Shown: piece after piece, positions 1 to 5,202 of the stretch
Layout: every line of letters begins with the position of its first letter
How positions within the stretch are numbered: position 1 is the first letter of the stretch
Assembly (NCBI GenBank): GCA_013813905.1
Contig: JACCQX010000141.1
Span: 1-5,776, forward strand
Direction of reading: 5' to 3'
DNA from: Chloroflexota bacterium
GTDB taxonomy: Bacteria > Chloroflexota > Limnocylindria > Limnocylindrales > CSP1-4
Length of the DNA stretch: 5,776 bases
Program-made: the position numbers and the translations under genes
Notes under the pieces: generated by a model
What the model was told of the DNA's origin: nothing
The model's input: the letters and a program-made list of their open reading frames with translations, nothing else
Database searches by the model: none

Positions 1-114
1 GGCTCGATGATCCAGCAGGTCAAGGAGCAGGCGGAGAGCGTGGTCGACCATGAGGTCAAGGTCACGCTCCTCGCCGAGCGCTGGGATCCCAAGGACGCCG
101 GTCTCGTCTGGTAG
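1..114 (+). CDS. C-terminal end of an unidentified protein (partial)
   Basis: This is an open frame from the first base to a TAG stop at 112-114, giving the last 37 residues of a protein whose start lies outside the window. The fragment is amphipathic, with a helix-like stretch (MIQQVKEQAESVV) followed by a strand-like stretch (EVKVTLLAERWDP) and a short tail ending GLVW. A helix then a strand ending in WDP loosely recalls the C-terminus of DUF59/MIP18-type iron-sulfur assembly proteins. That resemblance is too weak to name the gene. It lies 6 nt upstream of the cobalamin adenosyltransferase, so the two are probably co-transcribed. The reading frame is supported by GC-rich third positions and the tight junction. 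Its function is unassigned. Confidence 0.6.
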   Translation, partial: GSMIQQVKEQAESVVDHEVKVTLLAERWDPKDAGLVW

Positions 115-120
115 ACGGCC

Positions 121-756
121 GTGAGCCGGGCCACCCGGGCGTCCATCGCCCAGAGCATCGTGGCCACCGGCCGCGGCGACGACGGCACGACCGGTCTTCT
201 ATTCGGTGGTCGCGTCCCGAAGGACGATCCTCGGACAGAGGCTTACGGCACCACGGATGAGGCCGTGGCCGCCATGGGCCTGGCCCGCGCTGAGATCGGG
301 GAGCTGCGACGTGCCGGTTCGCTACCTGCGGAGCTGGACGCGCTGGACGATCTGTTGCTGCGGCTACAGCGTGGTCTCTTCGTGGTCGGTGCCGAGCTGG
401 CCGCCAACCCGGAGGCATGGGAGCGGCTGCAGGACGGCACCACCCGGGTCGACGAGGCCATGCTTACGGACCTCGAGACGGAGCTCGCCGCGTACGAGGC
501 TCGCATCCAGATGCCCCGCGAGTTCGTGGTGCCGGGCGCCTCGCGCCTGTCCGCCGCACTGGAGCTGACGCGCACCATCCTGCGCCGCGCTGAGCGGCGC
601 GCCGTCGGCCTCCAGCGCGAAGGCCACGTCGCCGGCACATGGCTGGTGCCCTACCTCAACCGGCAGGCCGATCTCGTCTGGGTGCTGGCCCGTGCCGCCG
701 AACAGGCCGAGGAGCGCTCCACGACCCTGGCCCGATCTACGCCGCGACCGCGGTAG
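121..756 (+). CDS. PduO-type ATP:cob(I)alamin adenosyltransferase
   Basis: The 211-residue product would transfer the adenosyl group of ATP to reduced cob(I)alamin, making the coenzyme B12 used by enzymes such as methylmalonyl-CoA mutase. It is expected to be a cytosolic trimer. Seen in the sequence: the N-terminal ATP-binding motif TGRGDDGTTGLLFGGRVPK at residues 16-34, then R38-x-E-x-YG-x-x-DE (38-47). The helical core carries VPG (137-139), the family signature RTILRRAER at 151-159 (Leu154 where many members have Cys), and YLNRQADLVWVLAR at 178-191. The length is normal for the family. The start is GTG at 121 with no clear Shine-Dalgarno; GTG at 160 (residue 14, just before TGRGDDG) is a possible shorter start. 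It follows the upstream gene by 6 nt. No B12-dependent enzyme is visible here, so the partner is unknown. Confidence 0.93.
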   Translation: MSRATRASIAQSIVATGRGDDGTTGLLFGGRVPKDDPRTEAYGTTDEAVAAMGLARAEIGELRRAGSLPAELDALDDLLLRLQRGLFVVGAELAANPEAWERLQDGTTRVDEAMLTDLETELAAYEARIQMPREFVVPGASRLSAALELTRTILRRAERRAVGLQREGHVAGTWLVPYLNRQADLVWVLARAAEQAEERSTTLARSTPRPR

Positions 757-769
757 AAGCGGAGGCGTC

Positions 770-775
770 TACACT
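770..775 (+). promoter_or_regulatory. Candidate -10 element (TACACT) ahead of the Bax inhibitor-1 gene
   Basis: TACACT lies in the 95-nt gap after the adenosyltransferase stop and is followed by TATCGGGG. It fits a sigma-70-type -10 box, with transcription expected to start near 782. No convincing -35 hexamer is present 16-18 nt upstream. The same hexamer occurs at similar distance before an ATG on the minus strand at 4451-4456. The call rests only on the hexamer and its position. Confidence 0.4.
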
Positions 776-836
776 ATCGGGGTGATGTCCGACCGGACTT
801 CGCCGCCCGGCACGTCCGCGTCGCCGGATCCAGCAA

Positions 837-841
837 AAGGA
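837..841 (+). promoter_or_regulatory. Ribosome binding site for the Bax inhibitor-1 gene
   Basis: AAGGA stands 10 nt before the GTG at 852, in an A-rich patch that contrasts with the surrounding GC-rich DNA. It supports GTG 852 as the start. A competing start is ATG 960, which has AGAGG at 948-952 with 7-nt spacing. Confidence 0.5.
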
Positions 842-851
842 AAACCGAACC

Positions 852-1649
852 GTGTTCGATCGAGATCGCAACCAGCCTGACCGGTATCAGGCTCCCAACC
901 CTGGAGCTCCCGCTCCCTACGGCGCGCTGCCGCCGGCCGTCGGCATGAGAGGCGGCGTCATGGTCAACGGCGAGCGCGTGGCCGTCGGGCCGCGCGAAGG
1001 CTTCCTGACGATGAGCTTCGTCTGGATGTTCGTGGCGCTGCTGGTCAGTGCCGCCGCCGCCTACTTGGTCACCGCCAACGTGGGCGTTCGTACCTTCGTC
1101 TTCGAGAACTACCTGATCCTGGCTATCGGCCAGCTCGGGTTCGTGTTCGCCCTCAGCTTCCTCATCAACAAGATCGGTGCGCTGCCCGGACTGGCGCTGC
1201 TCTTCATCTACGCGCTGATGAACGGGCTGGTCATCGGGGCCGTGGTGTACGCCTACATCGGGCTGGGCCAGGTCTCCGGCGTCGTGTCGGCCTTCCTTGG
1301 CGCGTCGGCCATCTTCGGTGCGGCGGGGCTGTTCGGCTTCGTCACCAAGCGCGATCTCACCAGCCTGGGCGGGATCCTGTTCATGGGCGTCATCGGCCTG
1401 CTGGTCGTGTCGCTGGTGCACTTCTTCCTGTTCCCCGGCAGCGACACGCTGAACCTGATCATCGGCATCGGCGGCGTGGTCATCTTCACGGGTCTCACCG
1501 CGTATGACGTTCAGCGTCTCAAGAACGGAGAGATGCCCGGCATCCGCGATCGCGAGTCGGCCTCCGTGCTCGGCGCGCTCGCCCTTTACATCGACTTCGT
1601 GGTCATCTTCATGAGCCTGCTGCGCATCTTCGGTGGCAGTCGGGACTGA
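852..1649 (+). CDS. Bax inhibitor-1 (BI-1/YccA/UPF0005) family membrane protein
   Basis: The 265-residue integral membrane protein belongs to the TMBIM/BI-1 family, whose bacterial member YetJ behaves as a pH-sensitive calcium leak channel. The physiological role in most bacteria is unsettled. A Pro/Gly-rich soluble N-terminus (1-50) precedes seven predicted helices at roughly 52-74, 85-106, 110-135, 143-164, 172-194, 199-218 and 238-260. The family signature GLTAYDVQRLK is at 214-224. Asp219 in that motif and Asp248 in LYIDFVVIFMSLLRIFG are candidates for the conserved di-aspartate pair. The GTG start is chosen for its AAGGA site; ATG 960 (residue 37) would remove most of the soluble tail and also has a usable Shine-Dalgarno. 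It appears to be a single-gene unit, with its own promoter-like site upstream and a hairpin downstream. Confidence 0.93.
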   Translation: MFDRDRNQPDRYQAPNPGAPAPYGALPPAVGMRGGVMVNGERVAVGPREGFLTMSFVWMFVALLVSAAAAYLVTANVGVRTFVFENYLILAIGQLGFVFALSFLINKIGALPGLALLFIYALMNGLVIGAVVYAYIGLGQVSGVVSAFLGASAIFGAAGLFGFVTKRDLTSLGGILFMGVIGLLVVSLVHFFLFPGSDTLNLIIGIGGVVIFTGLTAYDVQRLKNGEMPGIRDRESASVLGALALYIDFVVIFMSLLRIFGGSRD

Positions 1650-1691
1650 CCCCTCGCCTCGCTCGCGCTGGGAGCGACCATCCGCATATCG

Positions 1692-1718
1692 AGAGCCTCG
1701 TCCCTGCGGCGGGGCTCT
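1692..1718 (+). terminator. Hairpin terminator after the Bax inhibitor-1 gene
   Basis: AGAGCC (1692-1697) pairs with GGCTCT (1713-1718). The stem continues inward with T-G, C-G, G-C, T-G and C-G pairs to about 11 bp around a 5-nt loop. It begins 43 nt after the stop codon. Only a short T-containing stretch (TTACGATT) follows, so it is an imperfect intrinsic terminator, which is common in GC-rich genomes. Confidence 0.55.
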
Positions 1719-1736
1719 TACGATTCCTGGCGGCGC

Positions 1737-1742
1737 TACCAT
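1737..1742 (+). promoter_or_regulatory. Possible -10 element (TACCAT) for the dehydrogenase gene
   Basis: TACCAT sits 19 nt after the terminator hairpin and 68 nt before the preferred TTG start. No good -35 hexamer lies at 16-18 nt. A new promoter is expected here because a terminator precedes the gene, but the motif alone is weak. Confidence 0.25.
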
Positions 1743-1798
1743 CGGCGTCACGGGTGGCCGTGACGGTCGGTGAGTCCGGTCCCAGCACGTATCAGATC

Positions 1799-1803
1799 GG
1801 GAG
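1799..1803 (+). promoter_or_regulatory. Ribosome binding site that decides the dehydrogenase start
   Basis: GGGAG lies 7 nt ahead of TTG 1811. The in-frame GTG codons at 1754 and 1760 have no comparable site. Together with the family's usual N-terminus, this favours TTG 1811. Confidence 0.5.
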
Positions 1804-1810
1804 CGTCGCG

Positions 1811-2686
1811 TTGGAGCGTGTGGGGTTCTGCGGCCTGGGGACCATGGGCAGCGCCATGGCCGCCAATCTGTTGCGCGCCGGCTTCGCCCTCACCGTCTGG
1901 AACCGCTCGCCTGGCCGCACCGCGGCGCTGCTCGAGCAGGGCGCGGTCGAGGCCGCCACCCCGCGGGCCGTGGCGGAGGCGTCGGACGTGGTCGTCATCT
2001 GCGTGTCCGATACGCCTGACGTGGAGGCCGTGCTCTTCGCTCCAGACGGCGTGTCGGAGGGTGCTTCCGCGGGAACGCTCGTGGTGGACTGCTCCACGAT
2101 CAGTCCGACGGCGTCGCGCGAGTTCGGCGCGCGACTCGCCCAACGCGGCGTGTCGATGGTCGACGCGCCGGTGTCGGGTGGCTCGGAGGGCGCCCAGAAG
2201 GGCACGCTCACGATCATGGTCGGCGGGGAGCAGTCGGACCTGACGCGCGCCCGTCCCGTGCTCGAGGCGATGGGCCACTCGATCACGCACATGGGCCAGC
2301 TGGGGTCCGGTCAGGCCACCAAGGCGGTGAACCAGGTGATCCTTTGCGGCACCTACCTGGGCGTGGCCGAAGGGCTGGTGCTGGCCATGCGCGCCGGACT
2401 GGACCCCGAGCTGGTCGTGGCGGCGCTGGGCGGCGGAGCGGCGGCCTCGTGGGTGCTGGAGAACCGCAGCGGGCGGATGATCGCCGACGAGTACCCGCTG
2501 GGCTTCAAGCTCTCACTGCACCTGAAGGACGTGATGATCGCTCTGGACATGGCCCGTGAGTCGGGCGCGGCCCTGCCCGTGACAGCGTTGGCCGCCCAGA
2601 TCGAGAACGGCCTGGTCGCGCAGGGCCACGGCGATGACGACGTGTCGGCGCTGGCGCGTGCCATCCGGGCATGGTCTGGACCGTGA
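1811..2686 (+). CDS. NAD(P)-dependent beta-hydroxyacid dehydrogenase (GarR/HIBADH/glyoxylate reductase type)
   Basis: The product is a cytosolic oxidoreductase interconverting a short 3-hydroxyacid and its semialdehyde or keto form; the exact substrate cannot be read from sequence. From TTG 1811 it has 291 residues. The Rossmann motif GLGTMG is at 8-13. Asn31-Arg32 follows the second strand, a pattern usually tied to NADPH preference. DAPVSGG is at 118-124, followed by GAQKGTLTIMVGG. The catalytic lysine is Lys171 in GQATKAVNQ, the same number as in the characterised tartronate semialdehyde reductase, which supports this start. The longer GTG 1754 start adds 19 residues that do not look like the family. 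Candidates are 2-hydroxy-3-oxopropionate reductase, 3-hydroxyisobutyrate dehydrogenase, or a glyoxylate/succinic semialdehyde reductase. Its 3' end overlaps the next gene. Confidence 0.9.
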   Translation: MERVGFCGLGTMGSAMAANLLRAGFALTVWNRSPGRTAALLEQGAVEAATPRAVAEASDVVVICVSDTPDVEAVLFAPDGVSEGASAGTLVVDCSTISPTASREFGARLAQRGVSMVDAPVSGGSEGAQKGTLTIMVGGEQSDLTRARPVLEAMGHSITHMGQLGSGQATKAVNQVILCGTYLGVAEGLVLAMRAGLDPELVVAALGGGAAASWVLENRSGRMIADEYPLGFKLSLHLKDVMIALDMARESGAALPVTALAAQIENGLVAQGHGDDDVSALARAIRAWSGP

Positions 2687-3120
2687 TCGCCAAACGCGTG
2701 GTCGGGCGGCGCAGGAAGCTGTCTGCCGTGCTCGCGCTGTCTTCGGCGGTGCTCCTGACCGCCGCGGCGTGCGGGCCGGGCGGTCCCAGCTCCGTACCAC
2801 CCGTTCCGCTGGACTCGGGCATCCGCGGTTTCGTCCAGCTGGGGCCGACCTGTCCCGTGGAGACGCGCGACGTGCCGTGCACGACGCCCTATGTGGCGGT
2901 GCTGGTCATCCTCGACCTGGAGCAGCAAGAGGTGACGCGAGTGACGTCGGACCCGGACGGGCGCTTCGAGGTGCTTCTCGCGCCGGGCGAGTACACCATC
3001 GCGCCGACGCCCGGTGGCGATCCGTTGCCGTCGGCGTCGCCGCAGGCCGTATCGGTCGTGGCCGGATCGTTCGCGGAGGTCGAGATCAACTACGACACCG
3101 GGATCCGCGGCGCCGAGTGA
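2671..3120 (+). CDS. Small exported or lipid-anchored carboxypeptidase-regulatory-like domain protein
   Basis: The 149-residue protein has an export signal: a basic segment KRVVGRRRK (8-16), a hydrophobic core (17-32), and a lipobox-like TAAAC with Cys34. The -3 residue is Ala rather than the preferred Leu, so lipidation is likely but not certain. After a Gly/Pro/Ser linker comes a beta-sandwich-like domain (about 49-146) starting SGIRGFVQLGPTCP. It holds two further cysteines that could pair, then SDPDGRFEVLLAPGEYTI, typical of carboxypeptidase regulatory-like domains, and a terminal strand ending NYDTGIRG. No catalytic residues are evident; a structural or ligand-binding envelope role is an inference. 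The ATG at 2671 overlaps the dehydrogenase by 16 nt. The in-frame GTG at 2683 would give a classic GTGA overlap and keep the signal peptide. Confidence 0.8.
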   Translation: MVWTVIAKRVVGRRRKLSAVLALSSAVLLTAAACGPGGPSSVPPVPLDSGIRGFVQLGPTCPVETRDVPCTTPYVAVLVILDLEQQEVTRVTSDPDGRFEVLLAPGEYTIAPTPGGDPLPSASPQAVSVVAGSFAEVEINYDTGIRGAE

Positions 3121-3745
3121 GCGGGGGTTGCGTGAGGGCGTAGCTTGCGGTGACCTCCACCACGATCTCCGCAGAGCCTTCCGCGACCGGCGTCTTCGCA
3201 CTGGACGCTTCGAGTCGTGTGGTCATCATGGGCAACGGGCCGTGGCTGGGGCCGCCTTCCTCGAGTCTGGTCAGAGCCCCGAGATCCGCGCCAGCTGCGT
3301 GCGCCAGGACCTCCGCTCGGTGCCGGGCGTCGGCTACCGCCAGGCGGCGTGCCTCGTCCTCAGCCGACCGCGCGTCGGCGATGCCCAGGGTCACGCCGGA
3401 GATACCCGTGGCGCCCGCCCGGACCGCTATGTCGATGGTCGGACCCAGCTCCTCGAGCCGCCGCAGGCGCAGGCTCAGAGACTGACCGGCACGGTAGCCC
3501 GTGAGTCGCGCGCCGGTCTCGCGGTAGTCGTACGTGGGCTCGAGCGAGATCGTCTCGGTCGAGATGTCCGCTGGGTCGATGCCGCGCCCGGTCAGGGTGG
3601 CCATGAGCTCGAGCATCTGCTGGCTCGTGCTCGCCTGAGCTTCTGCCGCGGTCGGCGCCGAGCGCTCGACCGAGACGGAGAGCGCGGCCTCATCCGGGCG
3701 GCGTCGAACGCGACCGAGTCCCCGCACCGTGACGAGACGCTCCAC
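3086..3745 (-). CDS. SIMPL (DUF541/YggE-like) domain protein
   Basis: The 219-residue protein is a member of the SIMPL family, which includes E. coli YggE and mammalian SIMPL. Bacterial members are mostly envelope proteins with poorly defined, stress-related roles. The domain starts at once (LVTVRGLGRVRRRPDEAALSVSVE, 4-27 in two adjoining parts). It continues through an Ala-rich helix (32-53), GIDPADISTETISLEPTYDY and a YRAGQSLSLRLR strand. It then has the GATGISGVTLGIAD segment and the helix DEARRLAVADARHRAEVLA. It ends with the beta strand EIVVEVTASYAL and a basic tail. Unlike most bacterial members it has no signal peptide. The start is GTG, with a purine-rich GGGTGAGGGA immediately upstream. 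It lies 4 nt after the upstream lipoprotein gene and converges on the plus-strand gene with a 35-nt coding overlap. Confidence 0.88.
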   Translation of the reverse strand: MERLVTVRGLGRVRRRPDEAALSVSVERSAPTAAEAQASTSQQMLELMATLTGRGIDPADISTETISLEPTYDYRETGARLTGYRAGQSLSLRLRRLEELGPTIDIAVRAGATGISGVTLGIADARSAEDEARRLAVADARHRAEVLAHAAGADLGALTRLEEGGPSHGPLPMMTTRLEASSAKTPVAEGSAEIVVEVTASYALTQPPLTRRRGSRCRS

Positions 3746-3749
3746 TCCC

Positions 3750-4442
3750 TCACCCGCTCGAGCTGGCGGCCGGGCTCCCCGATGGCGGTGCGAAGGTGTT
3801 GGTCGGGTCTGGAGAGCCGCTCGGTACGCTGGGGGAACGAGCGCCGGGGGGACTCGCGCCTGGAAAGCGGCTCAGAGCCCGTTCCATGAGCGCCAGGAGC
3901 GGTTCGGTGATCTGGCCCCCCGTGCGGTCCTCCTTGACCAGGTCGATATAGATCTGCACGTCGTCCCGGAGTGCGTATGCCGTTGCTGTCGGTCCGAAGA
4001 TGACGAGCCCGGTGGGCACCCCCAGGTCGGTCACGGGTACGGCGCGATCGCCGAAGGAGCGCATCCGTTCCTGGAACTCCGGGAGCGTGACCGGCGCCTT
4101 GACGACCGTGACGGCGATGCGACTCTCGCCATCCTCAGAGCCGAAGATGCAGCTCGCCGCCGCTCCACCCGAGGTCTCTTGCCTGGCCGTCGTGAACGGG
4201 CCTTCGAGGACGGTCTGGATCTCTCGAAAGTCGAGGACCCCGCATGGGTCGACCGGCGCCGGCTGGCCGGAGAGCGGGCTCGTGGGAGAAGCACCCGGCG
4301 TCGCGGTCGACCCTTGGGGCGACCTCGGGGCAGGCGAGGTCGTGGCATCGGACGCGCAGGAGGCGGAGAGGAGCAGCGCGGCGGAGACGCACAGCAGTGC
4401 GGCGGGATAGCGCCGCTGCCCGGCAGGTCGGGGGGACAGCAT
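3750..4442 (-). CDS. Putative lipoprotein, DUF3558-like
   Basis: The start chosen is the ATG at 4440-4442, giving 230 residues. It has a basic segment (GQRRY, 8-12), a hydrophobic core (13-25) and Cys29 in LLLSASC. This lipobox is poor, with Ser at -3 and -1, so it may instead be a cleaved secreted protein. A Ser/Pro/Thr linker (33-63) leads to a globular domain beginning DPCGVLDFREIQTVL (65-79). A second cysteine, Cys98, lies in SCIFGSEDG; Cys67 and Cys98 could form a disulfide. A DPC-led segment plus a later Cys is reminiscent of DUF3558-type lipoproteins, but I could not confirm membership. The C-terminus (about 195-230) is low-complexity Pro/Ser/Gly. The longer frame reaching 4721 covers the opposite strand's promoter and gene, so I reject it. 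It forms an operon with the SIMPL gene. Confidence 0.75.
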   Translation of the reverse strand: MLSPRPAGQRRYPAALLCVSAALLLSASCASDATTSPAPRSPQGSTATPGASPTSPLSGQPAPVDPCGVLDFREIQTVLEGPFTTARQETSGGAAASCIFGSEDGESRIAVTVVKAPVTLPEFQERMRSFGDRAVPVTDLGVPTGLVIFGPTATAYALRDDVQIYIDLVKEDRTGGQITEPLLALMERALSRFPGASPPGARSPSVPSGSPDPTNTFAPPSGSPAASSSG

Positions 4443-4450
4443 GGCGGCGC

Positions 4451-4456
4451 AGTGTA
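4451..4456 (-). promoter_or_regulatory. Candidate -10 element (TACACT) giving a leaderless lipoprotein mRNA
   Basis: On the minus strand TACACT ends 8 nt before the ATG, so transcription would begin at or next to the start codon. No Shine-Dalgarno is present in the intervening GCGCCGCC, which fits leaderless translation. The -35 region (GGGTGA, 17 nt upstream) is a poor match. Confidence 0.45.
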
Positions 4457-4518
4457 CTCGGAAAGGGATACGCTCACCCGCCACCTGATCGAGCGCGACG
4501 AGGGGCCTCACACGCGCA

Positions 4519-4547
4519 TTGACGGCCCCCATGCAGGCGACTAGACT
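4519..4547 (+). promoter_or_regulatory. Sigma-70-type promoter of the Rrf2-suf operon
   Basis: TTGACG (4519-4524) and TAGACT (4542-4547) are separated by exactly 17 nt, a near-consensus housekeeping promoter. The predicted start site is near 4554, about 22 nt before the ATG at 4576. This rules out the upstream in-frame codons TTG 4519 (which is the -35 box) and ATG 4531 (within the spacer) as starts on this transcript. Confidence 0.75.
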
Positions 4548-4568
4548 CAATCCTGACGTGAGAAGTCG
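4538..4568 (+). promoter_or_regulatory. Imperfect dyad over the -10 and start site, candidate Rrf2 operator
   Basis: The outer arms CGACT (4538-4542) and AGTCG (4564-4568) and the inner arms CTCA (4546-4549) and TGAG (4559-4562) form a two-tier inverted repeat. It is centred at about 4553-4554 and covers the -10 box and predicted transcription start. Rrf2 proteins bind dyads as dimers and often repress their own operon. The match to a specific known operator is not established. Confidence 0.35.
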
Positions 4569-4575
4569 GAATTCG

Positions 4576-5202
4576 ATGCCAGTCCCCGTGCCCGATGCCG
4601 TGCCGGTCCTCCCCGAGGGTCGGCCCTCGCTGCCCGCGGAGCCACTCCCGATCCTGGAGCAGCCGCTCCGGGTCCTGGGCGAGCCGCTGATGGTCCCCGC
4701 CGGCCGATCGGCGCGGACCACGTTTCCCAGCTCGGGAGCGGTTCATTTCTCGACGCGCGGCGAGTACGGCGTTCGGCTCATGGTGGAGCTGGCTCGTCAC
4801 CACGGCGGCGGCCCGGTGAGCATCTCCGAGTTGGCCGACCACGAGGCGCTGCCCCGACCGTACCTGGAGCAGCTCGTGGTAAGCCTGCGCGGGGCTGGCC
4901 TGGTGACCAGCACTCGCGGCGCTCGGGGCGGGTATCAGCTGTCGCGCGATCCGGAGACCATCCGCATGAGTGAGGTTTTGCGCGCTCTCGAGGGTCCCAT
5001 CGCCCCGATGATCTGTGCCAGCGAAGATCCGGCACACGCCGGCCTCTGTGGCCGGACCTCCTTCTGCAACGTCAATGTGCTCTGGTCACGCGTACGGGAT
5101 GCGGTGATCGGGGCGCTTGACTCCTTCAGCCTGGCCGACCTGGCCCGGCCCCGTCCGGCCCACCCCTTTCATCCTCTTGAGGAGACCCAGCCCAGCGCAT
5201 GA
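4576..5202 (+). CDS. Rrf2-family transcriptional regulator, probably Fe-S sensing
   Basis: The 208-residue DNA-binding protein is probably the regulator of the downstream suf genes. The winged-helix domain begins at FSTRGEYGVRLMVELA (58-73) and continues with the recognition region ISELADHEALPRPYLEQLV (83-101). The wing is STRGARGGYQLSR (112-124) and the dimer helix starts at SEVLRALEG. Three cysteines, Cys147, Cys158 and Cys164, sit where Rrf2 members such as IscR bind an iron-sulfur cluster, although their spacing (10 and 5 residues) differs from IscR's. The first 57 residues are an unusual Pro-rich extension. ATG 4576 is preferred because it is the first start after the predicted transcription start, with GGA 5 nt upstream. 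ATG 4690 is an alternative that still leaves a 19-residue extension. The stop overlaps the sufC start (ATGA), so the two are translationally coupled. Confidence 0.9.
   Translation: MPVPVPDAVPVLPEGRPSLPAEPLPILEQPLRVLGEPLMVPAGRSARTTFPSSGAVHFSTRGEYGVRLMVELARHHGGGPVSISELADHEALPRPYLEQLVVSLRGAGLVTSTRGARGGYQLSRDPETIRMSEVLRALEGPIAPMICASEDPAHAGLCGRTSFCNVNVLWSRVRDAVIGALDSFSLADLARPRPAHPFHPLEETQPSA
4636..4698 (+). repeat. Three-copy 21-nt (heptapeptide) repeat in the Rrf2 extension
   Basis: Residues 21-41 read as three heptads: AEPLPIL, EQPLRVL and GEPLMVP. The shared pattern is x-E/Q-P-L-x-V/I-L. The copies are diverged at DNA level but keep the PL core in frame. They lie in a low-complexity Pro/Leu/Val segment ahead of the DNA-binding domain. 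Confidence 0.6.
4653..4672 (+). other. GC-rich hairpin within the Rrf2 extension
   Basis: CCTGGAGC (4653-4660) pairs with GCTCCGGG (4665-4672) around an AGCC loop: 8 bp with one G-U pair. It falls inside the repeat segment and about 18 nt upstream of the alternative ATG at 4690. It may simply reflect the GC-rich repeat coding; a role in translation is speculative. Confidence 0.3.
5179..5185 (+). promoter_or_regulatory. Ribosome binding site for sufC, unusually far from the start
   Basis: GAGGAGA inside the end of the Rrf2 gene is the best Shine-Dalgarno match in the window. It stands 13 nt before the sufC ATG at 5199, longer than usual. Coupling through the ATGA overlap may make up for the spacing. 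Confidence 0.5.

Noticed and set aside
774..1751. A 325-codon open frame on the minus strand, antisense to the Bax inhibitor-1 gene
   Set aside because: Its product is a His/Asp/Gln/Arg-rich composition typical of reading GC-rich coding DNA backwards, with no recognisable domain. The plus strand holds a clear seven-helix family protein.
1754..1810. GTG 1754 or 1760 as the dehydrogenase start
   Set aside because: The 19 added residues do not resemble the family N-terminus and lack a Shine-Dalgarno, whereas TTG 1811 has GGGAG at 7 nt and puts the catalytic lysine at the familiar position 171. Not excluded: TACCAT at 1737-1742 would suit a near-leaderless GTG 1754.
2353..3201. A 282-codon minus-strand open frame
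   Set aside because: It is antisense to the dehydrogenase and the small exported protein, Arg-rich throughout, and lacks any motif.
3014..4544. Two long plus-strand open frames (3014-3889 and 3729-4544)
   Set aside because: Both lie opposite the SIMPL and lipoprotein genes, are Arg/Gly-rich without domains, and the second runs into the suf promoter.
4519..4575. TTG 4519 or ATG 4531 as the start of the Rrf2 gene
   Set aside because: TTG 4519 is the first part of the -35 hexamer and ATG 4531 lies in the promoter spacer, so neither would be on the mRNA.
4443..4721. Upstream extension of the minus-strand lipoprotein frame to 4721
   Set aside because: The extra 93 codons would cross the divergent promoter region and the start of the Rrf2 gene. 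The internal ATG at 4442 starts an ordinary export signal.
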